The notes under the pieces: model-generated
The model's input: only the letters and a program-made list of their open reading frames with translations
Databases searched by the model: none
Told to the model about the DNA's origin: nothing
In this document: positions 54,114 to 64,000 of the stretch, one piece after another
Numbering within the stretch: the stretch's first letter is position 1
Layout of the letters: every line of letters begins with the position of its first letter
DNA from: Lautropia mirabilis
Lineage (GTDB): Bacteria > Pseudomonadota > Gammaproteobacteria > Burkholderiales > Burkholderiaceae_B
Reading direction: 5' to 3'
Assembly: GCA_945876565.1 (NCBI GenBank)
Contig: CAMCOS010000006.1
Location: 1-64,000, forward strand
Length of the DNA: 64,000 bases
Program-made: the position numbers and the translations under genes

Positions 54114-57100
54114 CTAATTCCGGATCTCAGGCTGCCGGTTCGCCGGTTCAACCTGACTGCTTGGGCTAGGCCCTGCGACAACCTCTGGGTCGAGCCACGT
54201 CCCTGTGACATGGTAGCGCTGCGACAAAACAGCCTCGACCGGATTGCGCAACAGATATTGCCCAACCAAAGCGCTCAAACCAACAATCGGATTAATCAAA
54301 AACCCGGTGGCCAGTGCGGTGCCACTCATATCAAGATTGGGTCGCACCACGGCATTGATATCCCAAGTCTCGTTAACCATATTCGATTGCCCTGACATGG
54401 AAATCGTGGCAACTGGACTGTTAACCCTTGCATCTTGAGTATCAATCAAGCCGTTCTTGACATTAAGCGATGCCGTGATCGATGCCCAAGGAAAGCCTTG
54501 CGCAAATGACTCGCCCGGGTTGATGTTGGCATTCAGTATGCGATTAAATGATTGCAAAGAGAGCAACTCGAGCACCCGGGCACTGTGTGAATTGACATGG
54601 TCAAACACGCCTTCTGTCAGATTGACTTTGACATCGCCCGACAAACCCGAGTAATCGTACTGCCATGGGAAGCGCTGCCATTGAATGTTGGCCTTGACCG
54701 TGCCGTTGCCTTTACGCACTCGCTCGCCAAATCCCATGTACTTCGTCATCTCTCCTAGGTCCGAAATCTCCAGCTCGACGTCTAAGGTCACGCCAGGGTC
54801 TTGATCAAATCGACAACTACCGGAAGCAGAAAGGTGTCCGCCCGGATTGATGATCTGCAGATCTGAAATTCGCCACTCTTTGTTATTGGATGAATTGCGA
54901 CCAGCCAATTTGAGTTCGCCCAGTCGAGCCCCGTACAGCGTGAAGTCCTTGATGACGATATCAAGCTCTGGCAAAGTTGATAACGCCCCATTCTCTGGCA
55001 ACGCCGCAACAGCTTCCCTGGATTTTTTAACCGCTTGCGGCTCAGCACTTTCGTGAGTGCCTATCTCAAGGCGGTCAAGCCGAACATGAATACCGTCTTG
55101 AAGCTTCCCCCGATCGATTGCCCACTGCACCGAACCGATGGCCTGATCTGAGGCCAAACTCAGCACGTACTGGCGGGCGTTTTGAACAGACAAATCTGCC
55201 GTGACGTCGTCCAATCGACTTGCGCCGATCAAGAGCTGGGTGGTCTGAAATTTCGCCCCAACCAAAGCCGGAAACAAGCTGGGACCCTTAGCACTTGAAG
55301 CCTCCAGCTCGCGTGCCATCGTTTGAACCACGGACATCCAGTCATCCAGATTAACCGTTGGCAGCAGTGCTGAAACCGTTAGCCCGCTACCGGCGATTGG
55401 TTTGGCTGAGCCAAGCGCGACGTTAACGCGTTGAAAAAACGTCGAGTTTGCCGTGGTGTTGGTTGCCAAGGACGTGGCTGCCACAGCCAGGCGGTTAGCC
55501 ACCGACAAAGTCCAGTTTTCAGGCTGCGTCCCAGTCAGATTGCCTTGCCACTGCAAGCGCGTCCGAGCACTCTGGCCCGCAGACAAAGCAAACGGTGCGG
55601 GCAGCGAAATTTGCGTGCCGACCAAATTCGAGTCCATTGACACATCAAACTTGTCATCTTTGAGCGTCACCGAAAAACCGTAGACCATCTTTCCTTTGAG
55701 CCAATCAGCCAGGACCCCACTATTGGTGAACTTGGCTAGTTCAGCCCAAGATAACTCACCCTTGCCGTTAATGGTGTGCAATTTTTCATTCACACCACCA
55801 TCGATCTCAATGGCGCCGCCTAGGAGGTTAGCTGAGATGCCTTGTGACTCAAAACCCGTTTGCGTCAAGAGAGCAACACCCTGGATATTGGTCAAGGGTG
55901 GTCCGTCCTCGTAAGCCACCGAGCCCCCGTTAAACGCTAGATCACCCTTAAACGCGGTTTGCTCAACATCAGCTAACGGCACACGCAAGCGCAGTGGCAT
56001 CGTCCAATCGCCCTGTCCCTTAAAGCCCCTGACAAACTCTGGCGCAACATCACGCAATGCGGTGGTCGTAAATAAGGCCAGGTAATCATCCGCTTGCGCC
56101 TTGGTTTGTGCCGTGATGGTCAGCACAGGATCACCCTCGAGGTCAACGAGTTCAGCGGACAGCGCCGACAGGCTTATCCGCTCCCCCTTGGGTAAGGCCA
56201 GCGAACCAACTGTTATATCAACCCCAATTCGATCATTCAATAGATTCAACTTGCCATTCATATTGGCCAGTGGTGGCCATGGCAACTCACCCGCTACCGT
56301 TGCAGGCGCATAGTCTACCGCCCAGTCTTGGATACTGCCATCAATTCGGAAAGTGCCTGGACCATGACCGCTACTAAACGGGAAATCATCGGCCATTCCA
56401 TCAATCTCAAACGACGCTTGCGTGACGATCCCGGCAGTAAAACCAGTGGTCAGCCAATCGTGGGCGTCTGTGCCGATGGCATCCGGCAGATATCGATACA
56501 AACTAGGGAGCTTGAAACGCGCCAGCGTTCCTTTCAGATCCAGACGCCCGCCTTTGCCCTGTTGGTCAAACGCCCAAGAGCCACGAGCCGTGATCAATCC
56601 ATCCGGATTGGCAAATGCAAGATCCTGGACATCGAGTCGGTATTCATCTTTGGCAGGTCGGGTCAACGATAGGTCTGCACTGAGCTGATCAGCCTGAATC
56701 GGTTGCATACCTGATGCTGGTGACTGGAAGACGCTGTTTTGCAGCGTCAAGCTGCTAGCTAGAAGCTCGCGCGACTTGGAAGTGGCAACATAGTCTGGGA
56801 ACTCAATATCAGCGCCCACAATCGACAACGGCCCAGATGCCTTCCAGCGAAACTCGCCGAGCGTGAACCAATTCTCATCCAATTCGGTTGGTCTGAAGGA
56901 GAAATCACGACCAGCCAAGGTCAACGTAAAGTTAGTGAATTTGCCATCGAAAAAATCGAGCCACAGTCGGCCAGCAAAGCTGCCCTGTATCTGAGGCATG
57001 TCAATCCAGGACGGCATGGCTTGCGGATAGAGTTCGCTGATGTTGGCGTAGAGGTAACCATCTGGCTTGTCATCAAATAAACGCGACAAAGTGCTCTGAA

Positions 57101-57776
57101 CTGAATCCATATTGGCAACCACCTCAAGCACGCCACCCCAGTGCTCTGGCAGATTAGCCTTGAGATCGAGCTTGTGACTAAGCAACCCGTTGTCAACCGT
57201 AAGATCAATATCATCGACCACCAGTGGTACTGCCTTGCGCTGCTGGTCGATCCAAACCAAGCGCGCGTTTTCAATGTTGATACGGCCTTGCCTTAAGAGC
57301 CACTGCACGGTGTCTGACTGCAAGAAACTGGTATTCGCCTGACCGCCCGGCTCAATATCAAACCCAGCCACTTGAATCTGCCCCTGCGGATCGCGGCGGG
57401 CCAGCAGAATAACGTCGCTCACGCCAATGTATCTAAACACGGGCCTTTGCTCTAACAAACTACGCCATGACACGATCGCATCGGTCATGGGCACGCCGAG
57501 TTGGGCAACGCCCTGCCTATCTAGGATTGTCAGATTGGTGATTTTGAGATTGGCATTAAGACCCCGCCAATCGGCACTGATTGCATCAAAACGCACGGGC
57601 GTGCCCACCGCTGCGCTTAAAGCCTGCTCAATCTGGGGACGCCACTGATCCACTTGAGGCAACAACCAGTAGCGGGTAGCCAGCAAGCCCACGGCTGCGA
57701 CAAAATACGCCACCATGCCAGCAATCAACGCAATACGAAGCAAAAGTTTGACAACACCCAAAAGAATACCTGCCAC
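54114..57776 (-). CDS. YhdP family AsmA-like protein
   Basis: 1220 aa, N-terminal TM, AsmA/DUF3971-like architecture. Confidence 0.9.
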   Translation of the reverse strand: MAGILLGVVKLLLRIALIAGMVAYFVAAVGLLATRYWLLPQVDQWRPQIEQALSAAVGTPVRFDAISADWRGLNANLKITNLTILDRQGVAQLGVPMTDAIVSWRSLLEQRPVFRYIGVSDVILLARRDPQGQIQVAGFDIEPGGQANTSFLQSDTVQWLLRQGRINIENARLVWIDQQRKAVPLVVDDIDLTVDNGLLSHKLDLKANLPEHWGGVLEVVANMDSVQSTLSRLFDDKPDGYLYANISELYPQAMPSWIDMPQIQGSFAGRLWLDFFDGKFTNFTLTLAGRDFSFRPTELDENWFTLGEFRWKASGPLSIVGADIEFPDYVATSKSRELLASSLTLQNSVFQSPASGMQPIQADQLSADLSLTRPAKDEYRLDVQDLAFANPDGLITARGSWAFDQQGKGGRLDLKGTLARFKLPSLYRYLPDAIGTDAHDWLTTGFTAGIVTQASFEIDGMADDFPFSSGHGPGTFRIDGSIQDWAVDYAPATVAGELPWPPLANMNGKLNLLNDRIGVDITVGSLALPKGERISLSALSAELVDLEGDPVLTITAQTKAQADDYLALFTTTALRDVAPEFVRGFKGQGDWTMPLRLRVPLADVEQTAFKGDLAFNGGSVAYEDGPPLTNIQGVALLTQTGFESQGISANLLGGAIEIDGGVNEKLHTINGKGELSWAELAKFTNSGVLADWLKGKMVYGFSVTLKDDKFDVSMDSNLVGTQISLPAPFALSAGQSARTRLQWQGNLTGTQPENWTLSVANRLAVAATSLATNTTANSTFFQRVNVALGSAKPIAGSGLTVSALLPTVNLDDWMSVVQTMARELEASSAKGPSLFPALVGAKFQTTQLLIGASRLDDVTADLSVQNARQYVLSLASDQAIGSVQWAIDRGKLQDGIHVRLDRLEIGTHESAEPQAVKKSREAVAALPENGALSTLPELDIVIKDFTLYGARLGELKLAGRNSSNNKEWRISDLQIINPGGHLSASGSCRFDQDPGVTLDVELEISDLGEMTKYMGFGERVRKGNGTVKANIQWQRFPWQYDYSGLSGDVKVNLTEGVFDHVNSHSARVLELLSLQSFNRILNANINPGESFAQGFPWASITASLNVKNGLIDTQDARVNSPVATISMSGQSNMVNETWDINAVVRPNLDMSGTALATGFLINPIVGLSALVGQYLLRNPVEAVLSQRYHVTGTWLDPEVVAGPSPSSQVEPANRQPEIRN

Positions 57777-57886
57777 TGACGTGATGAATCGAATATCTTA
57801 CTGCTACAGTTAGTCTGACGTTATAGCAGGTCTAGTGCGAGCGACGCGCAGATCCGATAGTTTTATCCCGGCACCAAGCACAACTT

Positions 57887-60712
57887 ATGTCTGAAGATAT
57901 TCTGCAACCTGCCCTTCAATGGTCTGGCGCTTTGCGCAGACGGATTCAAGCCAGCCAAGCGCTTGAAGACTGGCTCACTCGTGCCTGCCAACACGAAGTA
58001 ACAAGCATTCAGATCCACGCCTGGTTCGCCGAACTTGCTGGCATCCCCGCGCAAATCGCCATTTTGCCATTCAGCGATTGCCGCCGAGTGCTCAGAAAAC
58101 TGCGCGAGCGGGTGTTCTTTGCCGTCATGGTTCGCGACCTGGCCCAGCAAGCCAGTCTGGCAGAAGTCACCGGCGCCATGACGCTGCTGGCTGACCTCTC
58201 GGTCGAACAGGCCTATCGCAGCGTCATGCAAGAGATGGTTCAACGCCATGGCATGCCCATGGATCCTGCTGGCGCACGCCCGATGGAAATGGTCATCGTC
58301 GGCATGGGCAAACTCGGCGGTGGTGAGCTCAACGTGTCTTCGGACATCGACCTCATCATGCTCTACGGTGATGAGGGCGAAACCAAAGGGCCTCGTCCGA
58401 TTTCACACCATGAGTTCTTTGGCAATGTCACGCGTCGCATGATGCCCATCATCTCCGAACCGGATGAACACGGCCAAGTGTTTCGAACGGACCTGCGCCT
58501 CAGACCAGATGGTGATTCGGGGCCACTGGCTTGGAGTCTTGATGCCTTTGAACAATATTTATTCACGCAAGGCCGCGAGTGGGAGCGCTACGCCTGGCTA
58601 AAGGGGCGCATCATGCCAGCCAAATTCTTTGCCGACAGCGACATGGGCCTGACCCATCAGCATGTTGAAAGCATGCGATTGCCATTTGTCTATCGAAAGT
58701 ATTTCGATTTTGATGCGCTCTCGGCTTTGCGTGACTTGCGCGAACGCATTCGACAAGACTGGCAGCGCCGTGCTTCGGCTCGCCAAGGCGTTGACACCGA
58801 ACGCAACATCAAGCTTGGCAATGGTGGCATACGCGAGGTGGAGTTCGTGGTTCAACTCACCCAGCTCATTCGCGGCGGCAAGATGCCCACGTTGCAACAA
58901 CGCTCGTTGCTACAAGCACTACACGCTCAGGCGCGCGCCGGTCTGCTGCCACAGTCAACGGCGCAAGAACTCGCATCTGCCTACGAATTCCTGCGACGCG
59001 TCGAACACGCTTTGCAATACCGTGAAGATGCGCAAACCCATCTGTTGCCAAGTGACCCCGCACTGAGAGCCGCATTGGCTTTGGCACTGGGCTTTGAGCC
59101 AGCAGCGTTTGAAAGTCGGCTTTCGCAGCACCGTGCTGAAGTTGCAGCGGTTTTTCGTGATGCATTCCGCATCGCAGGACTCGGCGCGCAAGATCAACCT
59201 CAAACGCCAGTGGCTGATGCCTCGCCCATGTCGCCGGAAGAAAGCAGCAATGAATCGGATAAATCAGCCCAAGGCGTACCGCCAGCCAACCATGACAAGG
59301 ACTTTGCTGGGTTGCTGCCCTTGTTTGGCGCTGACAGCACCCCCCTACGTCAGCGTATTGACTCGTTCCTAGAAAGTCATCGTATCCGAGGCCTACCTGC
59401 ACAAAGCAGACAGCGCGTTGATGACCTATTACCCCTGCTGTTACAGGCTGCACTAAACACCGACAGCCCCACTGTCACGGTCACCCGCTTGCTGGATTTG
59501 ATCGAAACAATCGCTCAACGTAGCGCTTACCTGGCTCTCTTAATTGAGTACCCGCAAACCCTCGCCCGGGTGGCACGCATCATGGCGGCTAGCCCCTGGG
59601 CGGCCCAGTATGCCATTCAGCACCCTGTGGTGCTTGACAGCTTGATTGACTGGGGCACGCTGATGGAGCCAATCGATTTTGATCGAGTACGGTTGAACCT
59701 GAGAGCCGACATGCAAGCCTGCGTCCTTGCCGATGGACAGGCTGATGTTGAACAACAAATGAACTTGATGCGTGACTTGCAGCGCCAGTTGAGCTTTCAG
59801 CTTTTGGCGCAAGACTTGGCAGGCATACTGTCAGTGGAGGTGCTGGCGGATCAACTTTCGGCGCTCGCAGATCTGTTGCTTAGCGAAACCATCGATCGTG
59901 TCTGGCCTCTGGTGCTGCGTGTCGGGCCCAACGAGGCACGAGCGCCGCGATTTGCCATCATTGCCTATGGCAAGCTAGGCGGCAAGGAGCTCGGCTACTC
60001 CTCTGACTTGGACTTGGTCTATCTTTTTGATGATCCAGATCCCGATGCGGCTGAGCAGTACACCAAGCTTGCGCGTCGCCTAACGTCGTGGCTCTCAACG
60101 ATGACCTCCTCGGGGCGTCTCTACGAAGTCGATTTGCGACTACGACCCGATGGGGACGCAGGTCTTTTAACTGTATCGGTCGATGCCTTCCGGACATACC
60201 AATCCGAACATGCATGGGCCTGGGAACACCAGGCGATCACCAGAGCAAGGTTTGCGGCAGGAGATCCCGCGGTTGGACACGCGTTTGAGGCCATACGCCA
60301 AGATGTGCTTTGCATGCAACGGGATCAACAGAAGCTCGAGCAAGATGTACGCGAGATGCGTCAAAAAATCAGTGACGGCCATCCTAACAAGAGCGGACTC
60401 TTTGACTTGAAACACGACCCTGGTGGGATGGTCGACTTGGAGTTCGTCACCCAGTGCTTGGTGTTGTGCCATGCCCGCACACACCCAGAGTTGATACCCA
60501 ACCTTGGCAACATTGCACTTTTGGGTATTGCGGGCAGACTTGGTCTCATTCATCAAGAGATTGCGCAAGGCGCCATCAACGCTTATCGCGAGCTACGCAA
60601 GCGACAACACGCCCTGCGCCTGCAGGGCGCGGATAAAGCCCGCGTGCCGCTAGCCGAAATGCAGTCGGTTAAGACTGCCGTGCGTAAGCTTTGGGATGCG
60701 GTGCTTGGCTAA
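57887..60712 (+). CDS. glnE: bifunctional glutamine synthetase adenylyltransferase/deadenylyltransferase
   Basis: Duplicated nucleotidyltransferase domains: [22 protein letters not shown] and [22 protein letters not shown]. Confidence 0.98.
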   Translation: MSEDILQPALQWSGALRRRIQASQALEDWLTRACQHEVTSIQIHAWFAELAGIPAQIAILPFSDCRRVLRKLRERVFFAVMVRDLAQQASLAEVTGAMTLLADLSVEQAYRSVMQEMVQRHGMPMDPAGARPMEMVIVGMGKLGGGELNVSSDIDLIMLYGDEGETKGPRPISHHEFFGNVTRRMMPIISEPDEHGQVFRTDLRLRPDGDSGPLAWSLDAFEQYLFTQGREWERYAWLKGRIMPAKFFADSDMGLTHQHVESMRLPFVYRKYFDFDALSALRDLRERIRQDWQRRASARQGVDTERNIKLGNGGIREVEFVVQLTQLIRGGKMPTLQQRSLLQALHAQARAGLLPQSTAQELASAYEFLRRVEHALQYREDAQTHLLPSDPALRAALALALGFEPAAFESRLSQHRAEVAAVFRDAFRIAGLGAQDQPQTPVADASPMSPEESSNESDKSAQGVPPANHDKDFAGLLPLFGADSTPLRQRIDSFLESHRIRGLPAQSRQRVDDLLPLLLQAALNTDSPTVTVTRLLDLIETIAQRSAYLALLIEYPQTLARVARIMAASPWAAQYAIQHPVVLDSLIDWGTLMEPIDFDRVRLNLRADMQACVLADGQADVEQQMNLMRDLQRQLSFQLLAQDLAGILSVEVLADQLSALADLLLSETIDRVWPLVLRVGPNEARAPRFAIIAYGKLGGKELGYSSDLDLVYLFDDPDPDAAEQYTKLARRLTSWLSTMTSSGRLYEVDLRLRPDGDAGLLTVSVDAFRTYQSEHAWAWEHQAITRARFAAGDPAVGHAFEAIRQDVLCMQRDQQKLEQDVREMRQKISDGHPNKSGLFDLKHDPGGMVDLEFVTQCLVLCHARTHPELIPNLGNIALLGIAGRLGLIHQEIAQGAINAYRELRKRQHALRLQGADKARVPLAEMQSVKTAVRKLWDAVLG

Positions 60713-60745
60713 GCCAGATAGTCTGCGGTTTATGTGGTCTTAGGT

Positions 60746-61102
60746 TTATGCGGTCTTGGGCGTACCCAGCGTGGATAAGTAAACCCACAGCACACCAATC
60801 GCCGAGGCCGGCGCCAAGGCCATACCGTAAGCCATGATGTAGTCGATCGGACCGCGCAAGTCACCGACTGGCGCCAAGGTCCACACCGGCACAAGCGGGG
60901 TTAACACCGCCGCCACAACCAACATCACCACCATGCCGCGCCAAAAGAGCCTGGCAAACGGCTGATGTCCAGCGCGTTGTCTGACAAAGGCTTTGAATAG
61001 CAAAACCAGCATGATCATGGCCACCACAGCCCCGATCACGGTCAACCAACCAAAAGTCTCCCAAAGGGTGACCACAATCATTGCAACGCTAATTTCATCC
61101 AT
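60746..61102 (-). CDS. DUF5368-like small membrane protein
   Basis: Three TM segments, directly downstream of the SQR-like gene. Confidence 0.65.
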   Translation of the reverse strand: MDEISVAMIVVTLWETFGWLTVIGAVVAMIMLVLLFKAFVRQRAGHQPFARLFWRGMVVMLVVAAVLTPLVPVWTLAPVGDLRGPIDYIMAYGMALAPASAIGVLWVYLSTLGTPKTA

Positions 61103-61116
61103 GATTCACCCTCTCG

Positions 61117-62415
61117 TTAAGCGTAGCCGCGTAGCATGGCTTTGTAGGTGCCAAGCAAAGCTTTTTCCTCTATAAACCAAGACACCCAAAGCTCTTTGAG
61201 CGGATCGATGAAAGGGAAAGATGGCACCAAATTATCTTGGTAGTCAAACTCGATCAACATCGCCTTGCCTAACCCAGTCACCAATGGGCACGAGGTGTAG
61301 CCGTTGTAGAGCTTAGGCGACTCCAAGCCGTTGGCCGCAGCCACCATGTGGTCAACGGCAACCGGCACCTGAAACTTCACGCTAGCGGCGGTTTTGCCCT
61401 TGGGCACACCAGCCACATCACCCACCGCAAACACATTGGGGTAACGCGGGCTGCGCAATGTCGTTTGATCAACCTCGACCCAGCCACCCACGGCTTGCGG
61501 GCCAGATTGCCAAGCCAGTGCGCTATTGCGCACCGAGGGTGGCGCACTCATGGGGGGGATGACGTGAATCATGTCGTAATCCAGCTTTACCAAGCCCTCT
61601 GGCGTCTGATAAGTCGCTGTCTTGGCATCGGGATCGATGCTGTGAATCACATGGCTATAAAGTGTATCGATCTGACGTTGCGCAAACATCTCCTTGACCC
61701 GAGTATTGACCACCGGCACGGCAAACAAGCCCTGATTATGCGCGGCATAGCGGATCTGGCAAGCGGAGCGGCGACCGGCCCGCTGCGCCTTGTCCTCGGT
61801 GATAAAGGTCATTTTTAAAGGAGCACCAGCACACTTAATGTCAGTGGCTGGCCGCCCAAAGAGCGCCACACCACCCTTGGCGATGTACTCATCGATGACG
61901 CGCGCTGAGGCCGCCGCAGCTTCTGGACTGGCATAAATACTGGCAATGCCTTTCAAACCAATCAAATCCCGACTCATGCCAAGAATTTGGTCATAGTCAA
62001 GCGACAGACCTGTTGCCACAAAGAGCCAATCATACGAGTGTTTTTGGCCGCTGGTGTCGGTGACTGCATTGGCATCCGGATTGAACTCAATGATGTTTTG
62101 CTCGACCCATTTCACCCCTGAGGGGATGTATCGCTTATTCGCCTCAACTGTCTGGCTAGGCTTCCACCAACCTGCCCCAACCAGCGTCCATCCTGGCTGG
62201 AAGTAATGCTCACGACGCGCATCGAAGATGGTGATGGTCGAATTGGGCATTTGTCGCGCCACACGCGAGGCAATCGATAAGCCAGCAGCGCCAGCACCCA
62301 CAATTACCACTCGCGCCCGGGCCTCTGATTTGGCGACCACCGCTGGCCCCCAGCCCGCCGCCGCTAAAGCAGCCGCCCCCGCTAAAAATGCACGTCGCTG
62401 CACGATTGCCTCCAC
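61117..62415 (-). CDS. sulfide:quinone oxidoreductase-like FAD protein with probable Tat signal
   Basis: QRRAFLAGAA Tat-like start; VVIVGAGAAGLSIA; DIKCAGAPLKM and YTSCPLVTGLGK cysteine motifs. Confidence 0.82.
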   Translation of the reverse strand: MEAIVQRRAFLAGAAALAAAGWGPAVVAKSEARARVVIVGAGAAGLSIASRVARQMPNSTITIFDARREHYFQPGWTLVGAGWWKPSQTVEANKRYIPSGVKWVEQNIIEFNPDANAVTDTSGQKHSYDWLFVATGLSLDYDQILGMSRDLIGLKGIASIYASPEAAAASARVIDEYIAKGGVALFGRPATDIKCAGAPLKMTFITEDKAQRAGRRSACQIRYAAHNQGLFAVPVVNTRVKEMFAQRQIDTLYSHVIHSIDPDAKTATYQTPEGLVKLDYDMIHVIPPMSAPPSVRNSALAWQSGPQAVGGWVEVDQTTLRSPRYPNVFAVGDVAGVPKGKTAASVKFQVPVAVDHMVAAANGLESPKLYNGYTSCPLVTGLGKAMLIEFDYQDNLVPSFPFIDPLKELWVSWFIEEKALLGTYKAMLRGYA

Positions 62416-62456
62416 CTGAAAAACATGAAACTATGTCGTGATTGGCTTTAAGATCT

Positions 62457-62470
62457 TTGAGCCAGATCAA
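62457..62470. promoter_or_regulatory. FNR/CRP-family box, 9/10 (TTGAG-CCAG-ATCAA)
   Basis: Matches TTGAT-N4-ATCAA except one base. Confidence 0.55.
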
Positions 62471-62510
62471 TTCCTGTCTTCTATTAAAATGTAATTGCAA
62501 CCCAAATCGA

Positions 62511-62524
62511 TTGATGTGAATCAA
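62511..62524. promoter_or_regulatory. FNR-type box, perfect (TTGAT-GTGA-ATCAA)
   Basis: 10/10 match to TTGAT-N4-ATCAA, read directly. Confidence 0.7.
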
Positions 62525-62527
62525 GTA

Positions 62528-63232
62528 ATGCCTAATTCAACCGACCAAACCCACCAAACCCACCAAACCGACCCAACTGACTCGCTACGCCCAAGCTTGC
62601 AGCTGCCTGACGGCAGGCAAAAAGTGTTGTTGCATTCATGCTGCGCGCCCTGTTCGGGCGAAGTAATGGAGGCGATGCTGGCCTCAGGCATTCAATATGA
62701 CATTTTTTTCTATAACCCCAATATCCACCCCGTCAAAGAATATGAAATCCGTAAGCAGGAGAACATCCGGTTTGCTGAACGCCATGGGATTGGGTTCATT
62801 GATGCCGACTATGACGTTGATAACTGGTTTGAGCGCATCCGGGGCCTAGAAAATGAGCCCGAGCGCGGCGAGCGCTGCACCCAATGCTTTGACATGCGCT
62901 TTGAACGCACCGCGCTTTTCGCACATGAGCACGGCTATGACACCATCACCAGTTCCTTGGGGATCTCAAGATGGAAAGACATGAACCAAATTAATGGTTC
63001 TGGCCAGCGGGCAGCTGCACGCTACGACAATCTGGTGTACTGGACCTACAACTGGCGCAAGCACGGAGGCTCTCAGCGCATGATCGAAATCAGCAAGCGC
63101 GAGGAGTTCTATCAGCAGGAGTACTGCGGTTGCGTGTATTCATTGCGTGACACCAACCGCCATCGAAGGACACAGGGACGCGAGCGCATCAAGATTGGCG
63201 TGAAATTTTATGGCAAGCTTGATAACACTTGA
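62528..63232 (+). CDS. queH: epoxyqueuosine reductase QueH (start at ATG 62528; track start 62495 is TTG)
   Basis: [55 protein letters not shown]. Confidence 0.93.
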   Translation: MPNSTDQTHQTHQTDPTDSLRPSLQLPDGRQKVLLHSCCAPCSGEVMEAMLASGIQYDIFFYNPNIHPVKEYEIRKQENIRFAERHGIGFIDADYDVDNWFERIRGLENEPERGERCTQCFDMRFERTALFAHEHGYDTITSSLGISRWKDMNQINGSGQRAAARYDNLVYWTYNWRKHGGSQRMIEISKREEFYQQEYCGCVYSLRDTNRHRRTQGRERIKIGVKFYGKLDNT

Positions 63233-64000
63233 GATGGCCTGACCAAGGTAATTGCCTCTTTTTCTAGCAGTTCACCAAAGACCTGACTCCCTAAAGCCTG
63301 ATACTCGATGACCCGCGCCGCACCAATCGGGTCCCCGGGTAGCGCTTGGCAAGACGGATGAGTCATCACCAACGAACCAGCGTTCGCTTTGGCCAGCCAG
63401 CCAGCCATCATTTGCATAAAAGGCCGGTGCTCAGCGGTAAAGTCATACACCCCAAAAAACCCGTGATTCAAACCAATTCTTTGGCCAGCAGCCATCGCTA
63501 CCAGCGTACCCATGCCCAAGTGGCTCACCACCCAGGACTTAAACTGCTCTGCCCAAGGCGATCCTGACAAATCACCAGCGCGCGTGTCGCGCAACCAAAA
63601 ACCTGGCGGCAAGGCTTGTGCACCCAGCGCTTGAAGCAACTCATCCCGAATAACGGGCAACTGGTGGACATGCAAATGACCGTCGACATAGTTCGGACTG
63701 CGACCAAGGAGGACTTTAAAACGACTTAACTGACGCTCAATGCTGGCACGCACCCATTGTCTGGATAAAAGCCTCGCGTGAGATCGCACGATCAGGTGGC
63801 TCAGTGGCATCACGGCATCCACGGACAACTCACCAAGCACTTCCGAGAAATTCAGGTGCAAGCCGACATCCATATTGACTTGATCGAGCGCACGAATCGA
63901 CTCTGGATCAATAGCCGCATCGACGAGCACGCTCGTCGCCGTCAAGCGGCCTTGCATGGCGAGGTCTACAATGGCGCGATCAACGTTTTGGTCGACGCCA
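63208..64000 (-). CDS. HpnK/ChbG (YdjC)-like carbohydrate deacetylase, 5' end beyond window
   Basis: Frame stays open to 64000 ([27 protein letters not shown]); [22 protein letters not shown]. Confidence 0.85.
   Translation of the reverse strand, partial: GVDQNVDRAIVDLAMQGRLTATSVLVDAAIDPESIRALDQVNMDVGLHLNFSEVLGELSVDAVMPLSHLIVRSHARLLSRQWVRASIERQLSRFKVLLGRSPNYVDGHLHVHQLPVIRDELLQALGAQALPPGFWLRDTRAGDLSGSPWAEQFKSWVVSHLGMGTLVAMAAGQRIGLNHGFFGVYDFTAEHRPFMQMMAGWLAKANAGSLVMTHPSCQALPGDPIGAARVIEYQALGSQVFGELLEKEAITLVRPSQVLSSLP

Overview
Chromosomal window from a betaproteobacterium, probably Burkholderiales/Alcaligenaceae-like judging from protein sequence and gene order; no taxonomic search was possible. 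Most of it is dense housekeeping content. Recognisable blocks are: rpsU-dnaG-rpoD; purA-hisZ; an ndk-rlmN-rodZ-ispG-hisS-yfgM-bamB-der-hisC-hfq-hflX-hflK-hflC series; valS; trmD and rpsP-rimM interrupted by a yqjDEK-like module; tusA-like and alaS; dadA; parC/parE; trxA; rho; yhdP; glnE; a sulfide:quinone oxidoreductase-like gene with DUF5368; queH; and an HpnK/ChbG-like deacetylase running off the right end. The main accessory locus is a compact, translationally coupled R64-type (type IVb) pilus operon at 35082-43885 (pilL/N/O/P/Q/R/S plus a single pilV-like gene). It lies directly upstream of alaS, with no conjugation, integrase or shufflon genes. Other observations worth checking: a perfect and a 9/10 FNR-type box between the SQR-like gene and queH, with one box at -41.5 of a predicted leftward start; three perfect 13-bp repeats upstream of hfq carrying A-rich ARN triplets; a recurrent pattern of short tandem duplications at gene boundaries; and two candidate small transcripts. 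No tRNA, rRNA, CRISPR array, transposase or prophage gene was recognised.
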